Made by a program: the position numbers and the translations under genes
In this document: piece after piece, positions 33,708 to 43,024 of the stretch
How positions within the stretch are numbered: position 1 is the stretch's first letter
Layout: every line of letters begins with the position of its first letter
Notes under the pieces: model-generated
The model's database searches: none
What the model was told of the DNA's origin: nothing
Seen by the model: the letters and a program-made list of their open reading frames with translations, nothing else
NCBI GenBank assembly: GCA_016124975.1
Contig: WGMP01000004.1
Coordinates: 248,001 to 312,000 of the forward strand
DNA: 64,000 nucleotides
Direction: 5' to 3'
DNA from: Phycisphaera sp.
Lineage (GTDB): Bacteria > Planctomycetota > Phycisphaerae > Phycisphaerales > SM1A02

Positions 33708-35000
33708 ATGGGCTCATTCATGCGCACCACCCACCCACGCCGTGACTCGGCCCTGCTCGCTTCGATCGTCGCCGTGGCGACCGTGCTTCCTGCAGCGGCC
33801 GCTGCATCGCCCTCGCATGCGACGGATGCAGCTGTCGCCGCGTCGGCGCCTTCGCAGCAGGCGCGCCCCGTGATCATGCGCTCGAAGCCGAAGGTGCACG
33901 AGATCACCCTCGAGGTCGAGCTCTACGCGGGCGCAAGCACGACGCCCGCCTTCTCGGGCGACAACGCCGTCGACCTCCGTCCCGCGTACTCGATTCCCCA
34001 GATCAAGATCGGCGTTCCCGTCCTGACGCGCACGACCTGGTGCGACACGGACTTCAGCGCGCTCGCGTGGAAGGTCGAGAACGACGGCTACGACATCACG
34101 CGCCGCGATGCCAAGGTCTTCTCGCAAGTGAAGCCCGGCGTGGAGGCGATGCTCGAGTTCGATGTCGTTCCGCGCACGGAGCTCTTTAACGGCATGCGTG
34201 TCCTCGCCAAGTACCGCGTGCAGCGCTGGGAGGTCACGGTCGACGAAGCCGCGGCCGCGCGCGTCACCTGGCCGCGCGAGTGGCCGGCGTGGACCAAGCG
34301 CCACCTCGGCGAGGAACTCGGGATCAACCCGGAGGATCCCGCCATCAAGTCGCTCGCAGAGAACGCGACGCGGGGCGGTGCCCGGAGCGTGACGCCCTTC
34401 ATCGCCGCGCGGAACGCGGTTGGCGCGGTCCTTCGCGAATGGCGCTCGATGACGGGCGACACGAGCGAGTTCGGCCCCGACGGCAACCTGCGGGGCATCC
34501 GCTTCACGGTCGGGACCGCCTCGGGCCTCGGCGCGGGCCGTGGGACAAGCGTCGAGCTCGCGACGACCTGCGTGGCCGCGCTGCGCGCCCTCGGCATTCC
34601 GTCTCGAATCGTCTACGGGATCGAGGAGCATGAGAACCGCAGCGGCCGCGAGAAGACCCGCTTCCGCTACATCGGCGAATTCTTCCTTCCCGAGGTCGGC
34701 TGGATTCCCTTCGACCCGATGGAACTGCGCGGCCAGGGCGCTGCGACCAAGCCCTCGACGGCGCCTGTGAAGGGCTTCGCCAATGTGACCAACCTCGAGA
34801 AGGTGATCCCGCTTTCGTTCACGCCCGTCCCAGAGGGCTACTCGAAGGCGGACCGCTATGCCGTGTGGGGCTGGCAGCTCTTGCGCGGCGGGCAGATCCG
34901 GGAGGACAGGGCCTTCACCCGCCTGCGTTTCGAACAGACCTCGCGCGGCCTGGGCGAGGTGGGGTCGATGCCCGCGCCCGTGAACGATGTTGCCGAGTGA
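33708..35000 (+). CDS. Secreted transglutaminase-like (papain-fold) protein
   Basis: The 430-residue product has a signal peptide (RRDSALLASIVAVATVLPAAAAA) and a C-terminal transglutaminase-like core. The core shows a likely nucleophile in ELATTCVAALRALGIPSRIVYG and the later FRYIGEFFLPEVGWIPFDPME strand region. In bacterial members a His and an Asp follow the Cys; the Asp in FDP is clear, and the His position looks substituted (FFLPEVGW where AHAWVEVY-type text is common). The N-terminal half (about 45-190) is beta-rich and of unassigned fold. I used ATG 33708; ATG 33720 is equally possible. The role may be proteolytic or cross-linking, or the domain may be inactive if the His is truly missing. 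Confidence 0.7.
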   Translation: MGSFMRTTHPRRDSALLASIVAVATVLPAAAAASPSHATDAAVAASAPSQQARPVIMRSKPKVHEITLEVELYAGASTTPAFSGDNAVDLRPAYSIPQIKIGVPVLTRTTWCDTDFSALAWKVENDGYDITRRDAKVFSQVKPGVEAMLEFDVVPRTELFNGMRVLAKYRVQRWEVTVDEAAAARVTWPREWPAWTKRHLGEELGINPEDPAIKSLAENATRGGARSVTPFIAARNAVGAVLREWRSMTGDTSEFGPDGNLRGIRFTVGTASGLGAGRGTSVELATTCVAALRALGIPSRIVYGIEEHENRSGREKTRFRYIGEFFLPEVGWIPFDPMELRGQGAATKPSTAPVKGFANVTNLEKVIPLSFTPVPEGYSKADRYAVWGWQLLRGGQIREDRAFTRLRFEQTSRGLGEVGSMPAPVNDVAE

Positions 35001-35232
35001 GGGCTGCGGCCGCGGCTGCGCTGCGAAGACGCCGTGCGGTCGCTCGGCCCCCTGGTGGATCTGTGCGGCCTGTGCCGCCTGCGCGGGCTGCGTCCCGCGG
35101 TTTCTGCCGATCCCTCGCCGCCCCTACTTCCCTCACGATGCTCGTATTCGACCTTTCTCCTCGGGTGTGCGATCGGAAGCGCACCGATTCGGACGACGCC
35201 GCCAGGGAAACGAAACGGGGAAGGAACACGCC

Positions 35233-35496
35233 ATGAAGCCGAGCAGCCGACGCGACAATCGCAGTGAACCAACCGACGAAAGCCGTCTCTTCATCGAACT
35301 CGTCCGCGAGGCGCGCGAGATCCTCTCGGAGACCTGCGGGTCGCCGATGTCGGAGAGCCCGCAGATCGTGGCGGCGGTCGCCGAGGAGCGCCTGCGCGCG
35401 CGCCAGCGCCTGAACGCCGAGGCCGCCATCGCCTGCGCGGAGTTCAGCCGCGCGGTCATGGATGATCTCTCGCGCGTGGCGCGCCGCGCCGGCTGA
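35233..35496 (+). CDS. Small protein of unknown function, 87 residues
   Basis: The ORF has a good ribosome-binding site (GGAAGGA eight bases before the ATG) and sensible composition. A short polar N-terminus is followed by two amphipathic helices (ESRLFIELVREAREILSETC, PQIVAAVAEERLRARQRLNAEAAIACAEFSRAVMDD shortened here to its ends PQIVAAVAEE and CAEFSRAVMDD). No motif is recognised. Longer in-frame reading back to 34987 exists but lacks an RBS and would be an odd Cys-rich extension. Its TGA abuts the stop of the converging deacetylase gene with no intervening base. Confidence 0.6.
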   Translation: MKPSSRRDNRSEPTDESRLFIELVREAREILSETCGSPMSESPQIVAAVAEERLRARQRLNAEAAIACAEFSRAVMDDLSRVARRAG

Positions 35497-36432
35497 TCAG
35501 CCAGCCCGACGCCCGAGCGCAGCGGCCGCCTCGCGATGCGAGATCGCGTGGAGCTGTGCGGTGCGCTCAGAACTCGTGCGTCCATCGGAACCCGTGGCGT
35601 ATCCACCCGACAGGGTCAGGCAGGTCGGGACGCCCTGACCCCACACCTCTTCGAGCACGAACCTGTCACGCAGCGCCACGCCGCGCTCCGTGAGCGCAAG
35701 ACGGCCGAACCGATCTCCCTCTGCCACATCGACGCCCGCGAGATAGAAGGCGAGATCGGGCTTCGCGCGCTCGACCGCGCGCGGGAGGTGCTCCGCAAGC
35801 AGCGAGAGATACTCGTCGTCTCCCATGCGGTCGCGCAGCGGGACATCGAGCGACGAGGGCGGCTTCTTCAGCGGGAAGTTTTTCTCACCGTGCATCGAGA
35901 AGGTGAACGCGGCGGGGTCGCCTGCAAGGATCGCTGCGGTTCCGTTTCCATGATGGACATCGAGGTCAACGACGAGGACCCGCAGGCCGTACTCGCGGTG
36001 CATGAAGCGCGTCGCCACGGCCACATCGTTCAGCGTGCAGTAGCCCTCCCCTGCGTCGTGCAGGGCGTGGTGCGTGCCGCCTGCGAGATTGGCGGCGAGG
36101 TGCGTGCGGCATCGGTGCGCAGCCTCGGCCGCATCGAGCGTGCCCTGAACGGCCAGCCGCGCGCGCCGCACCAGCCGCTCGGACCAAGGCATGCCGATCC
36201 GCCGCTCCTCCTCGGGCGAGAGTGCGCCGTCGCGCAGCTTCGCGAGATACGGCTCCGCATGCGCAAGCGCAAGCGTCTCCCACGCGGCCTCCAACGGCCT
36301 GTGCTCGTTCCAAGGACCGAGGAGCCCCTCGCGCACGAGGATCTCCTGCAGGAACTCGTACTTCCGCATGGGGAAGGCGTGTCCCTCAGGCAAGGGAATC
36401 ACATAGTCGGGGTGGTAGGAGACATGCTCCAC
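35497..36432 (-). CDS. Histone-deacetylase-family (class II/AcuC-like) amidohydrolase
   Basis: These zinc enzymes remove acetyl groups from lysines, polyamines or small amides. The 311-residue protein has the full set of landmarks: YHPDYVIPLPEGHAFPMRKY, LAGGTHHALHDAGEGYCTLND (catalytic His pair at 121-122), VVDLDVHHGNGT with zinc ligands Asp158 and His160, FTFSMHGEKNFP, and a third metal Asp in YLAGVDVAEGDRFG. The closing LSGGYA matches the family. It starts at GTG 36432 with AGGGAG upstream. It lies 51 bp downstream of the isocitrate dehydrogenase gene on the same strand. The substrate is not predictable. Confidence 0.88.
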   Translation of the reverse strand: MEHVSYHPDYVIPLPEGHAFPMRKYEFLQEILVREGLLGPWNEHRPLEAAWETLALAHAEPYLAKLRDGALSPEEERRIGMPWSERLVRRARLAVQGTLDAAEAAHRCRTHLAANLAGGTHHALHDAGEGYCTLNDVAVATRFMHREYGLRVLVVDLDVHHGNGTAAILAGDPAAFTFSMHGEKNFPLKKPPSSLDVPLRDRMGDDEYLSLLAEHLPRAVERAKPDLAFYLAGVDVAEGDRFGRLALTERGVALRDRFVLEEVWGQGVPTCLTLSGGYATGSDGRTSSERTAQLHAISHREAAAALGRRAG

Positions 36433-36483
36433 GCGGATCTCCCTGCGCGGCGCGCCCCGGCGTGCGGGTGAGCGCGTCCGCGG

Positions 36484-37506
36484 CTACATCCGCGCGACCA
36501 GCGCGTCTGCGAACTCCATCGTGCCGAGCGTTCCGCCGAGGTCACGCGTCACGGCGCCCTCGACGAGCGCACGGTCGTACGCGCCGCGGATCCGCGCGGC
36601 GGCCTCTCGGAAGTGCGGAGCACCCCGCGAGGCGGAGAGCCAGTTCAGCATCATCACGCCCGACATGACGAGGGCAAGCGGATTCGCCACCCCCTTGCCC
36701 GCGATGTCGGGGGCGGACCCGTGCACCGCCTCGAACACGGCACCCTTCTCGCCGATGTTCGCGCCCGGAGTCACGCCGAGCCCGCCGACGAGACCCGCGC
36801 ACAGGTCGCTCATGATGTCGCCGTAGAGGTTCTCGGCGAGGATCACGTCGAAGCGCGTCGGATCCTGCACCATGCGCATGCACGCGGCGTCGATGATGTA
36901 CTCGTCGTATCCGATGTCGGGATAGCGCGCCTCGTGCACCTCGCGCGCGCAGCGCACGAACATGCCGTCGGTCAGCTTCATGATGTTCGCCTTGTGGAAG
37001 ACGCTCACCTTGCTGCGGCCGCGTTCGCGCGCATAGCGGAAGGCATAGTCGGCGATGCGGCGGCACGCATGCTCCGTCGCGACCTTGATGCTCGTCGCGA
37101 CTCCCCGCGTGATCTCGTTCTCGATGCCCGCGTAGAGCCCTTCCGTGTTCTCGCGGATGATGACGAGGTCGACCCCTTGATAGCGCGTCTCGACACCCGC
37201 CATCGAGCGGATCGGCCGGACCGCGGCGTAGAGGTCGAGCGTCTTCCGCAGCAGCACATTCACGGAGCGGAAGCCCGTGCCGACGGGCGTCGTGCAAGGT
37301 CCCTTCAGCGCCACGCCGTACTCCTCGATCAGGTCGAGCGTCGACTGCGGGAGAAGTTGCTTCTCGCCAGCGGCGATCGCGGCCTCGCCAGCGTGGCGAA
37401 CCGTCCAGGAAATGTCGGCGCCAGCGGCGTCGATCACGCGTTGCGCCGCTTCTGCGACCTCGGGGCCGATTCCGTCACCTGGAATGAGAACAACGTTCGT
37501 GGGCAT
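36484..37506 (-). CDS. NAD-dependent isocitrate dehydrogenase
   Basis: The 340-residue beta-decarboxylating dehydrogenase has VVLIPGDGIGPEVAEAAQRV, the substrate loop FRSVNVLLRKTLDLYAAVRP, the VIIRENTEGLYAGIE segment, the catalytic region SVFHKANIMKLTDGMFVRC, and ENLYGDIMSDLCAGLVGGLG with GANIGEKGAVFEAVHGSAPDI. SVNxxLRK identifies isocitrate rather than isopropylmalate, tartrate or homoisocitrate as the likely substrate, and the size fits the NAD-type (IDH3-like) branch. It would make 2-oxoglutarate in the TCA cycle. An AGGAT-type ribosome site precedes the ATG. A hairpin separates it from the LysM gene upstream. Confidence 0.88.
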   Translation of the reverse strand: MPTNVVLIPGDGIGPEVAEAAQRVIDAAGADISWTVRHAGEAAIAAGEKQLLPQSTLDLIEEYGVALKGPCTTPVGTGFRSVNVLLRKTLDLYAAVRPIRSMAGVETRYQGVDLVIIRENTEGLYAGIENEITRGVATSIKVATEHACRRIADYAFRYARERGRSKVSVFHKANIMKLTDGMFVRCAREVHEARYPDIGYDEYIIDAACMRMVQDPTRFDVILAENLYGDIMSDLCAGLVGGLGVTPGANIGEKGAVFEAVHGSAPDIAGKGVANPLALVMSGVMMLNWLSASRGAPHFREAAARIRGAYDRALVEGAVTRDLGGTLGTMEFADALVARM

Positions 37507-37562
37507 GGATGATCCTGATGCTGGCGTGGTTTCACGCGCCGCGCTGGCGCAGAGACGGGCAA

Positions 37563-37602
37563 GAGGAGAACCCGCCGCCTCTGTGGCGACGGGCTACTCC
37601 TC
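37563..37602 (-). terminator. Long hairpin between the LysM gene and the isocitrate dehydrogenase gene
   Basis: On the minus strand GAGGAG...CCCGTCGCC pairs with GGCGGCGGG...CTCCTC through about 15-16 base pairs with one mismatch and one bulge, loop ACAGA. The tail is TTGCCCG rather than a T-run, so termination efficiency is uncertain. Confidence 0.45.
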
Positions 37603-37616
37603 ATGCGAAGTCAAGA

Positions 37617-38681
37617 TCAGCGCGCCGAAGCGCCGTCGATCTTGGGCAGCGTCAGGCGCTGGCCGACCCTCAGGCGCGCGGGGTCGGATCCGATGGAGCT
37701 CTTGTTGGCCTCGTAGATCTTCTCCCAGTACTTCCCATCGCCGTAGTGCTTGCGGGAGATCGAGGAGAGGGTGTCGCCGGCAGCAACCGTGTGCGAGCTT
37801 CCGCTCGAGGCGCTGGACGGGGATGACGAGGAACCCGACGCGGAGTTCGATGCGGTCGATCCTGCCGTCGAGCCCGTGCCTGCGGCGGATGAAGTGCCGT
37901 CGGCGGCGGGGATGCGCAGCCTTGTCCCGACCTTCATGGCCGTCGGGTCGACATTCGGGTTCGCCTTGGCGATGGCGTTCCAAGCGCTCTCCTTGCCGAG
38001 GTAGCGCTTGGCGATGCCGCTCATCGTGTCGCCTGAGGCGACCACATGGATCTGTTCGGTCGAGGAGGCTCCGCCCGTGCTGCCGACGGTCGTCGGACGC
38101 TCAGGCGCAACGGGGCGCGGACCGCCCGATGCGGGCGCTGGCGCAGGCGAAGAAGGCGCCATGCCGGGATTCCCGCCGAGCGCGGGCGTCGTCACCGCGG
38201 CCGGGGTCGAGGGCTGCGTCGGTCCGATTGGACGCGCGTTGAGCCCCCCCGCGGGAAGACCGTTCAGCGAGCCTCCCGCGTTGCCACCGAGTGCGGGACG
38301 CGCGGTGGCGGGAAGGTCGCCCTTGCCCGGGTCGGCCGCGCCGAGCGAGCCGGGCGTGAAGCCAGGCTGCTCGCCACGGGGCGGGAGGCCGTTCAGACCA
38401 CCCGTGCCAAGGCCGCCCGTCGGGGCCGGGGTGCCCGTGAGCGCGCCAATCGCGGGAGTCGAGGTCGCAGGCGACGGCGCTGCGCCAACGGAAGGAATCG
38501 TGCCTGGCGACTGCGAACCGATTCCGTTCGCGGGCGACGGCGCGGCGGTCGCGGGCTCGGAGGCCCCGACTCCTGCGCGGGAAGGCGCGGGCGTCGATGG
38601 CGCGACGAATGCGTAATAGAGGCCTGCTGCTGCGAGAATGACAACAAGAGTGATCGCTGCGATCTTGGGACCGGTCGGCAT
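37617..38681 (-). CDS. LysM-domain envelope protein with Pro/Ala/Ser-rich linker
   Basis: The 354-residue protein has a single N-terminal membrane segment (IAAITLVVILAAAGLYYAFV), a low-complexity stretch of about 180 residues rich in Pro, Ala, Gly and Thr, and two LysM domains. The domains begin IHVVASGDTMSGIAKRYLGK and HTVAAGDTLSSISRKHYGDG and end in GTRLRIP and GQRLTLP, joined by a Ser-rich linker. LysM modules bind the glycan strands of peptidoglycan, so the protein is probably inner-membrane-anchored and reaches into the wall. There is no catalytic domain. About 240 bp separate it from secDF upstream, with nothing recognisable in between. Confidence 0.85.
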   Translation of the reverse strand: MPTGPKIAAITLVVILAAAGLYYAFVAPSTPAPSRAGVGASEPATAAPSPANGIGSQSPGTIPSVGAAPSPATSTPAIGALTGTPAPTGGLGTGGLNGLPPRGEQPGFTPGSLGAADPGKGDLPATARPALGGNAGGSLNGLPAGGLNARPIGPTQPSTPAAVTTPALGGNPGMAPSSPAPAPASGGPRPVAPERPTTVGSTGGASSTEQIHVVASGDTMSGIAKRYLGKESAWNAIAKANPNVDPTAMKVGTRLRIPAADGTSSAAGTGSTAGSTASNSASGSSSSPSSASSGSSHTVAAGDTLSSISRKHYGDGKYWEKIYEANKSSIGSDPARLRVGQRLTLPKIDGASAR

Positions 38682-38925
38682 GTGATGCTCGGTTCTGCGA
38701 CGGTGCCGCGCACTGCGCGACGACGACTGCGGACGCGTCCCGTGCTCCGGCTTCCGTTCCGGCGGGCACGCGTGAAATGGCTGAAAATCCCGTCAAAGCC
38801 GCACATGCGCCTCGCGCGGTGCGGCAGTCACGGTCCTCGCTCGTGCGCCCGACGATGATCGCGACCACTGCCGTTCATGCGTTGCATGCACGACGACGCG
38901 CCATCGTCACACTCTCCTGGTGGGC

Positions 38926-41900
38926 TCACGCAGGCTGAGGCTTCACGGTCGTAGGCGCAATGGCCACCTTCGCACGCTCCGCCTCTTCCTCACGGCGACT
39001 GTACACCAGCGGAGCCGCGATCGCCACCGAGCTGAAGGTGCCTGCGATGAGGCCGATCAGGAAGGTGTAGGCGAAGGGACGAATGCCCGTGCCGCCCAGG
39101 ATGATGAGGACGATTGCGGTGGCCAGCGTCGTGCCGCCCGTCAGGACGGTGCGGCTGAAGGTCTGGTTGATCGACAGGTTCACCGTGTCGCGGCTGATCC
39201 AGGTGCGCTTGCCCCTGTTCTCGCGGACGCGGTCGAGGATGACCACCGTGTCGTTCAGCGAGTAGCCGATGATCGTCAGGAGACCCGCCACCACATTGAG
39301 GTCGATGCGGTACTCCTCGATGTAGAGCGCGCTGCCGAAGCCAGTCCGCGCCAGCGGAATCGAAACCGCCAGGAACCCGAGGCAGACCACGACGTTGAAG
39401 GTGAGCGCGATCACGGTCGAGGTCGAGAAGCGGAAGCTTCCGAACCGCACCCAGATGTAGGCGAGCATGCCGATGAGGCTCAGGACGACCGCCACCACCG
39501 CCGTGGCTGCGAGGTTCTGGGCGACCACGGGGCTGAAGCTCGAGACCTGGTCGAGGCTCGCCTGCTGGACGAGCGCCTGCTGGACGAGCGTCCACTCCTC
39601 CCGGGCGAACTCGCGGTCCCAGATCTCGAGGTCGACCTCGAGGCTCGAGAGCTCGGGGTCGCTGACGAGAACTGCCACAGACCGCTGCGGCCCGAACGGG
39701 CTCGCAGCGTCGACTGGCTCGAGGCCGAAGACCTTGGTGCGACGCCCAGCGGTCGACGACCAGTCGGGCTGGGCGCGCATGCGCGCGATGCGCTCGGAGA
39801 TGTCGGTCGCGGTCGCCGGTGGATCGAGCTGGTCGATCACGATGGCGACGCCGCCGCGGAAGTCGCCGACGGGCTCCTGCGCCACGGTCGGACGCCCAAT
39901 CGAGCTTCCGACGAGCGCCTTCTCGACGGGCCGGGTGTAGGCGGTGTGATCGGTGGATTCCGATCCGTTGAAGGCGAGCGGCAGGCGGACATCGAGGTCC
40001 TGCGCGAAGGTGCGGACCACCGCGCCAACGACATCGCGCGTGATCCTCGCCTCGTCGAAGTCCTCGGGTGGGTTCGGGGGATTGCCGACTCGGATCTGGA
40101 ACTGCGACCCGAGGCCGTCCGACGAAGTCTCGCCGACGGTGAGCACATTCGCGCTCGCGAGCTGCGAGACGACGATGTCGTTCGGGTTGGCCGCGCCAAT
40201 CGCGCGGACGCGCTCTTCGACGGCCGCGCGCGTGAAGCCCACGCGCCCATCGGGCGCGGAGGGTTCGCCATCGGCCGCCATGCGCGTCGAGAGCGACATC
40301 GCGACGCCGCCGCGGAACTCCGTCTCGAAGATGTCGTTGCCGCGCACCAGCACGGCGCCGAGCGATGCGACAAAGAGCGCGCCGCTGACGGCGAGGAGCA
40401 TCGGACGCGCCCCGACCCAGTCGACGCGCGGCAGGAGATACCGCGAGATCGCAGGGAAGACCGTCGGAAGCATCGGCACCGATCGGAGGCCCGCCTGCAG
40501 CATGGCCTCGAAGAGGGCGCGCGTCACCCAGATGCCCGTGAAGAGCGTGGTGAGCACGCCGATCGACATGGTGAGCGCAAAGCCCTTCACCTCGGTCGCG
40601 CCCACGTTGTAGAGCACGACGCAGACGATCAGGTTCGTCACATTGCCGTCGATGATCGCGCTGAGCGCGCGGCGGTAGGCGGTGGCGATCGCGCCGCGCA
40701 GAGGTGTTCCCGCCATCGTCTCCTCGCGGAGACGCTCATAGATGAGCACGTTCGCGTCGACCGCCATCGCGACCGAGAGCGCCACGCCCGCGAGGCCCGG
40801 CAGCGTGAAGGTGCCGTCGATCACGCCCATGATGCCGAAGATCAGGATCGAGTTGACCGCGATCGCGACGACGGCCACCACTCCCGCGAGGAAGTAGTAG
40901 GCGAGCATCAGGACGGCCGTGATCGTGACCGAGAGGAGAACCGCCTCCTTGCCCTTCTCGAAGTTGTCGGCGCCGATCGACGGGCCGAGGATGTTCACCG
41001 AGATCGGATCGGGCGAGACCTTCGCCTGCAGGCTTCCCGCCGTGAGGACGCGCACGAGATAGCTGATGTCGGCTTCCGAGAATTGGCCCGTGATGATGCC
41101 CGTGTCGGAGATGCGCGAGTTGAGCCGCGGAGCCGAGTAGACCTGGTCGTCGAGGACGATCGCCATCGGCAGGCCCTCGTTCGGACCCGTCAGCTGCGCC
41201 ATGCGCTGGCCGCCGATCTGATCGAGCTGGAACGAGACAGCGGCGGAACCGAGCGCGGGGTCGACGTCACGGCGTGCGCCGATGAGCGCCCACTGCGTGC
41301 CGTCGGTGCGGGTCATCGCCTTCGCATCGGAGTCGTGGAGGAGGATGTAGTACTCGCCCGCAAACTCGCCCGCGACGAGGTTGCGGCCCGCGAAGTAGCC
41401 GGCGGGATCGGCCCGCATCGCGTCAAGCTCGGACGGCTTCGCGTACCACTGCTTCAGATCGTTCAGCGGGAACCACCGCGCCACGCCGCGCTCGCCCGCG
41501 CGGGGGCCCTTCGAGGCGAGTTCCGCGCGAAGCTCATCGATCGGGATTCCGAGCGTCGTCGGCGTGACGGCGATGCGGAACTCAAGAACGCCCGCGCCTC
41601 GGAGGAGGCGCATGAGGTCCTCGGGATCGTCGAGGCCGCTGCGCTTGGCGAAGTAGGCGTCCTGCGCCTTCACCAGCTCGTCGAGTTCCGCGCCGAGCGA
41701 CGGGAACTCCGCGCGGATGATGCCAAGCTCCCTCTCGCGTGGGCTCGGCCCCATCTCCGTCTTGCCCGAGGCGTCGCGGACGACCTTGCCCTCCGCGTCG
41801 CGAACGGGCTGCGGCTCGCTCGAGAGCGAAAGCGTCTTCTGGACCCGCGCTGCGTCGAGCGTCTTCGAGAGCGCGGCTGCGCGCAGCGACTCGGTGCGCA

Positions 41901-42444
41901 GCTCCGCGGCGACGATGCGGTCCTCGACCACATCGATCTCGGAGGCGGCGCCTCCCGAGCTTCGCAGACGCTCGAGATCGGCACGAGCCGTCTGGAGCTC
42001 GCGCCACGCCTGCTCGAGGCTGGCGACCGCGGGATTCTGCTCGCCAAACCGCGAGGCGGCCGTGCCCGTCAGGAGCGCAGCGTCGAGGTCCGCCCCCGAC
42101 AGCTGCGTCTTCGCCACGAAGTCGTCGAGGCGGCGACGCGCCTCGAGCTGGAGCGCGCGCACCTCGTCCGAGGGAAGCGGCATCACGACCTCGATGCGGT
42201 CGGTTCCCTGTGGCTGCATGCCGATGTCGAGCACGCCCTGCGGGTTCACGCGCTGCTTGAGGACCTCGATCACCTGGCCGAGGACTTCGTCGCCCGGCTG
42301 GTTCTCGGGAATGCTCACCGCGTAGATGAGGCTGACGCCGCCCTTCAGGTCCTTGCCGAGACGGATGTCCTTGACGGCGACCTGCCATGCGCAGAGCGCG
42401 GTGAGGATGGCAACGAGGGCGAGCTTGAACCAGGGATTCTTCAT
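38926..42444 (-). CDS. secDF: Fused protein translocase subunit SecD-SecF
   Basis: SecDF uses the proton gradient to pull exported proteins out of the SecYEG channel. This 1172-residue chain joins both halves. SecD has the N-terminal helix, LGKDLKGGVSLIYAV, VLKQRVNPQGVLDIGMQPQG, a large periplasmic region with a coiled-coil insertion (about 95-290), and GVALSVAMAVDANVLIYERLREE. SecF follows from about residue 640 with ETEFRGGVAMSLS and ends with IGYSLNDTVVILDRVRENRG. The start at ATG 42444 is set by the first helix. Sixteen further upstream codons are basic and unlikely. It follows yajC by 73 bp. The fused form is known in several phyla. Confidence 0.94.
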   Translation of the reverse strand: MKNPWFKLALVAILTALCAWQVAVKDIRLGKDLKGGVSLIYAVSIPENQPGDEVLGQVIEVLKQRVNPQGVLDIGMQPQGTDRIEVVMPLPSDEVRALQLEARRRLDDFVAKTQLSGADLDAALLTGTAASRFGEQNPAVASLEQAWRELQTARADLERLRSSGGAASEIDVVEDRIVAAELRTESLRAAALSKTLDAARVQKTLSLSSEPQPVRDAEGKVVRDASGKTEMGPSPRERELGIIRAEFPSLGAELDELVKAQDAYFAKRSGLDDPEDLMRLLRGAGVLEFRIAVTPTTLGIPIDELRAELASKGPRAGERGVARWFPLNDLKQWYAKPSELDAMRADPAGYFAGRNLVAGEFAGEYYILLHDSDAKAMTRTDGTQWALIGARRDVDPALGSAAVSFQLDQIGGQRMAQLTGPNEGLPMAIVLDDQVYSAPRLNSRISDTGIITGQFSEADISYLVRVLTAGSLQAKVSPDPISVNILGPSIGADNFEKGKEAVLLSVTITAVLMLAYYFLAGVVAVVAIAVNSILIFGIMGVIDGTFTLPGLAGVALSVAMAVDANVLIYERLREETMAGTPLRGAIATAYRRALSAIIDGNVTNLIVCVVLYNVGATEVKGFALTMSIGVLTTLFTGIWVTRALFEAMLQAGLRSVPMLPTVFPAISRYLLPRVDWVGARPMLLAVSGALFVASLGAVLVRGNDIFETEFRGGVAMSLSTRMAADGEPSAPDGRVGFTRAAVEERVRAIGAANPNDIVVSQLASANVLTVGETSSDGLGSQFQIRVGNPPNPPEDFDEARITRDVVGAVVRTFAQDLDVRLPLAFNGSESTDHTAYTRPVEKALVGSSIGRPTVAQEPVGDFRGGVAIVIDQLDPPATATDISERIARMRAQPDWSSTAGRRTKVFGLEPVDAASPFGPQRSVAVLVSDPELSSLEVDLEIWDREFAREEWTLVQQALVQQASLDQVSSFSPVVAQNLAATAVVAVVLSLIGMLAYIWVRFGSFRFSTSTVIALTFNVVVCLGFLAVSIPLARTGFGSALYIEEYRIDLNVVAGLLTIIGYSLNDTVVILDRVRENRGKRTWISRDTVNLSINQTFSRTVLTGGTTLATAIVLIILGGTGIRPFAYTFLIGLIAGTFSSVAIAAPLVYSRREEEAERAKVAIAPTTVKPQPA

Positions 42445-42517
42445 GCGTCGGATCCGATGTCGTTCTGTCGGTTGCGCGCATCCTGCGCGCACGGTGCGTC
42501 CTGCGGGCGCGCGTCGC

Positions 42518-42976
42518 TCAGCTGGCGGTGGTGGTTTCCTTCAGCACGGCCTCGATCTTGCTGCGCGTGACGGTGATCTTGGTGTTCGAGTTCTCGTCGA
42601 CCTTGAGGATCACCACATCGGGCTTGACCTCGACGACGCTGCCGATGATGCCGCCGCTCGTGCGGACCTGATCGTTCTTCTTGATCGAGGCCATCATCTG
42701 CTCGAAGCGCTTCTTCTCACGGCGGCCGCCGAGGATCGTCGAGACGATGAGCGCAAGCAGGATGCCGATGAAGAGGAGCGTGATGAAGTCGAGGCCGCCC
42801 TGCGGCTGCGGCGCCGCGCCGCCTGCCCCGCCGGGAGCGGCCGTGCCGCCCGCGGGCGCGAGAGGCGTGCCCGCGACGGGCGGACCGTCCTGAAGGAGGA
42901 ACGCGGGGAGCGGAGAGGTCGGCAGAGACGCTGCGAGGGCGCCCGTCGTGAGATCGTGTGGCATGGTGGTCGACAT
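42518..42976 (-). CDS. yajC: Preprotein translocase subunit YajC
   Basis: YajC is a small inner-membrane partner of SecDF. The product has one membrane helix (LDFITLLFIGILLALIVSTIL) followed by GGRREKKRFEQMMASIKKNDQVRTSGGIIGSVVEV, shortened here to its key phrases RREKKRFEQMM and NDQVRTSGGIIGSV, and a C-terminal VILKVDENSNTKITVTRSKIEAVL-type beta domain (VILKVDENSNTKITV). The Pro/Gly/Ala-rich N-terminus of about 60 residues is longer than usual. I placed the start at ATG 42976 (152 residues). A GTG at 43015 is possible. Order tgt-yajC-secDF is the classic bacterial arrangement. Confidence 0.92.
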   Translation of the reverse strand: MSTTMPHDLTTGALAASLPTSPLPAFLLQDGPPVAGTPLAPAGGTAAPGGAGGAAPQPQGGLDFITLLFIGILLALIVSTILGGRREKKRFEQMMASIKKNDQVRTSGGIIGSVVEVKPDVVILKVDENSNTKITVTRSKIEAVLKETTTAS

Positions 42977-43024
42977 GGGTGGATTCAGGAACAGCGAAGT
43001 GAAGAGCGAGCGCACGACGCGAAG

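Noticed and set aside
34987-35232. N-terminal Cys-rich extension of the small gene at 35233 (CAACAACAGC)
   Set aside because: No ribosome site before the ATG at 34987, overlap with the transglutaminase-like gene and odd composition. ATG 35233 has a strong Shine-Dalgarno.
36484-37506. 3-isopropylmalate dehydrogenase (leuB) for the dehydrogenase gene
   Set aside because: The SVNxxLRK loop fits isocitrate-type enzymes, and there are no leucine-synthesis neighbours.
38682-38925. Small ORFs in the gap between the LysM gene and secDF
   Set aside because: Only Arg-rich frames without ribosome sites. I see no convincing gene, RNA or hairpin there.
38920-42570. Very long antisense open frames, for example 1216 codons opposite secDF, 1142 codons opposite smc and the FlgI-like gene (55731-59159), 853 codons at 14522-17083, 713 codons at 3128-5269
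   Set aside because: They lie opposite genes with clear motifs, translate into Arg/Ala/His/Asp-rich low-complexity text and have no signals. Long antisense frames are expected when codons end in G or C.
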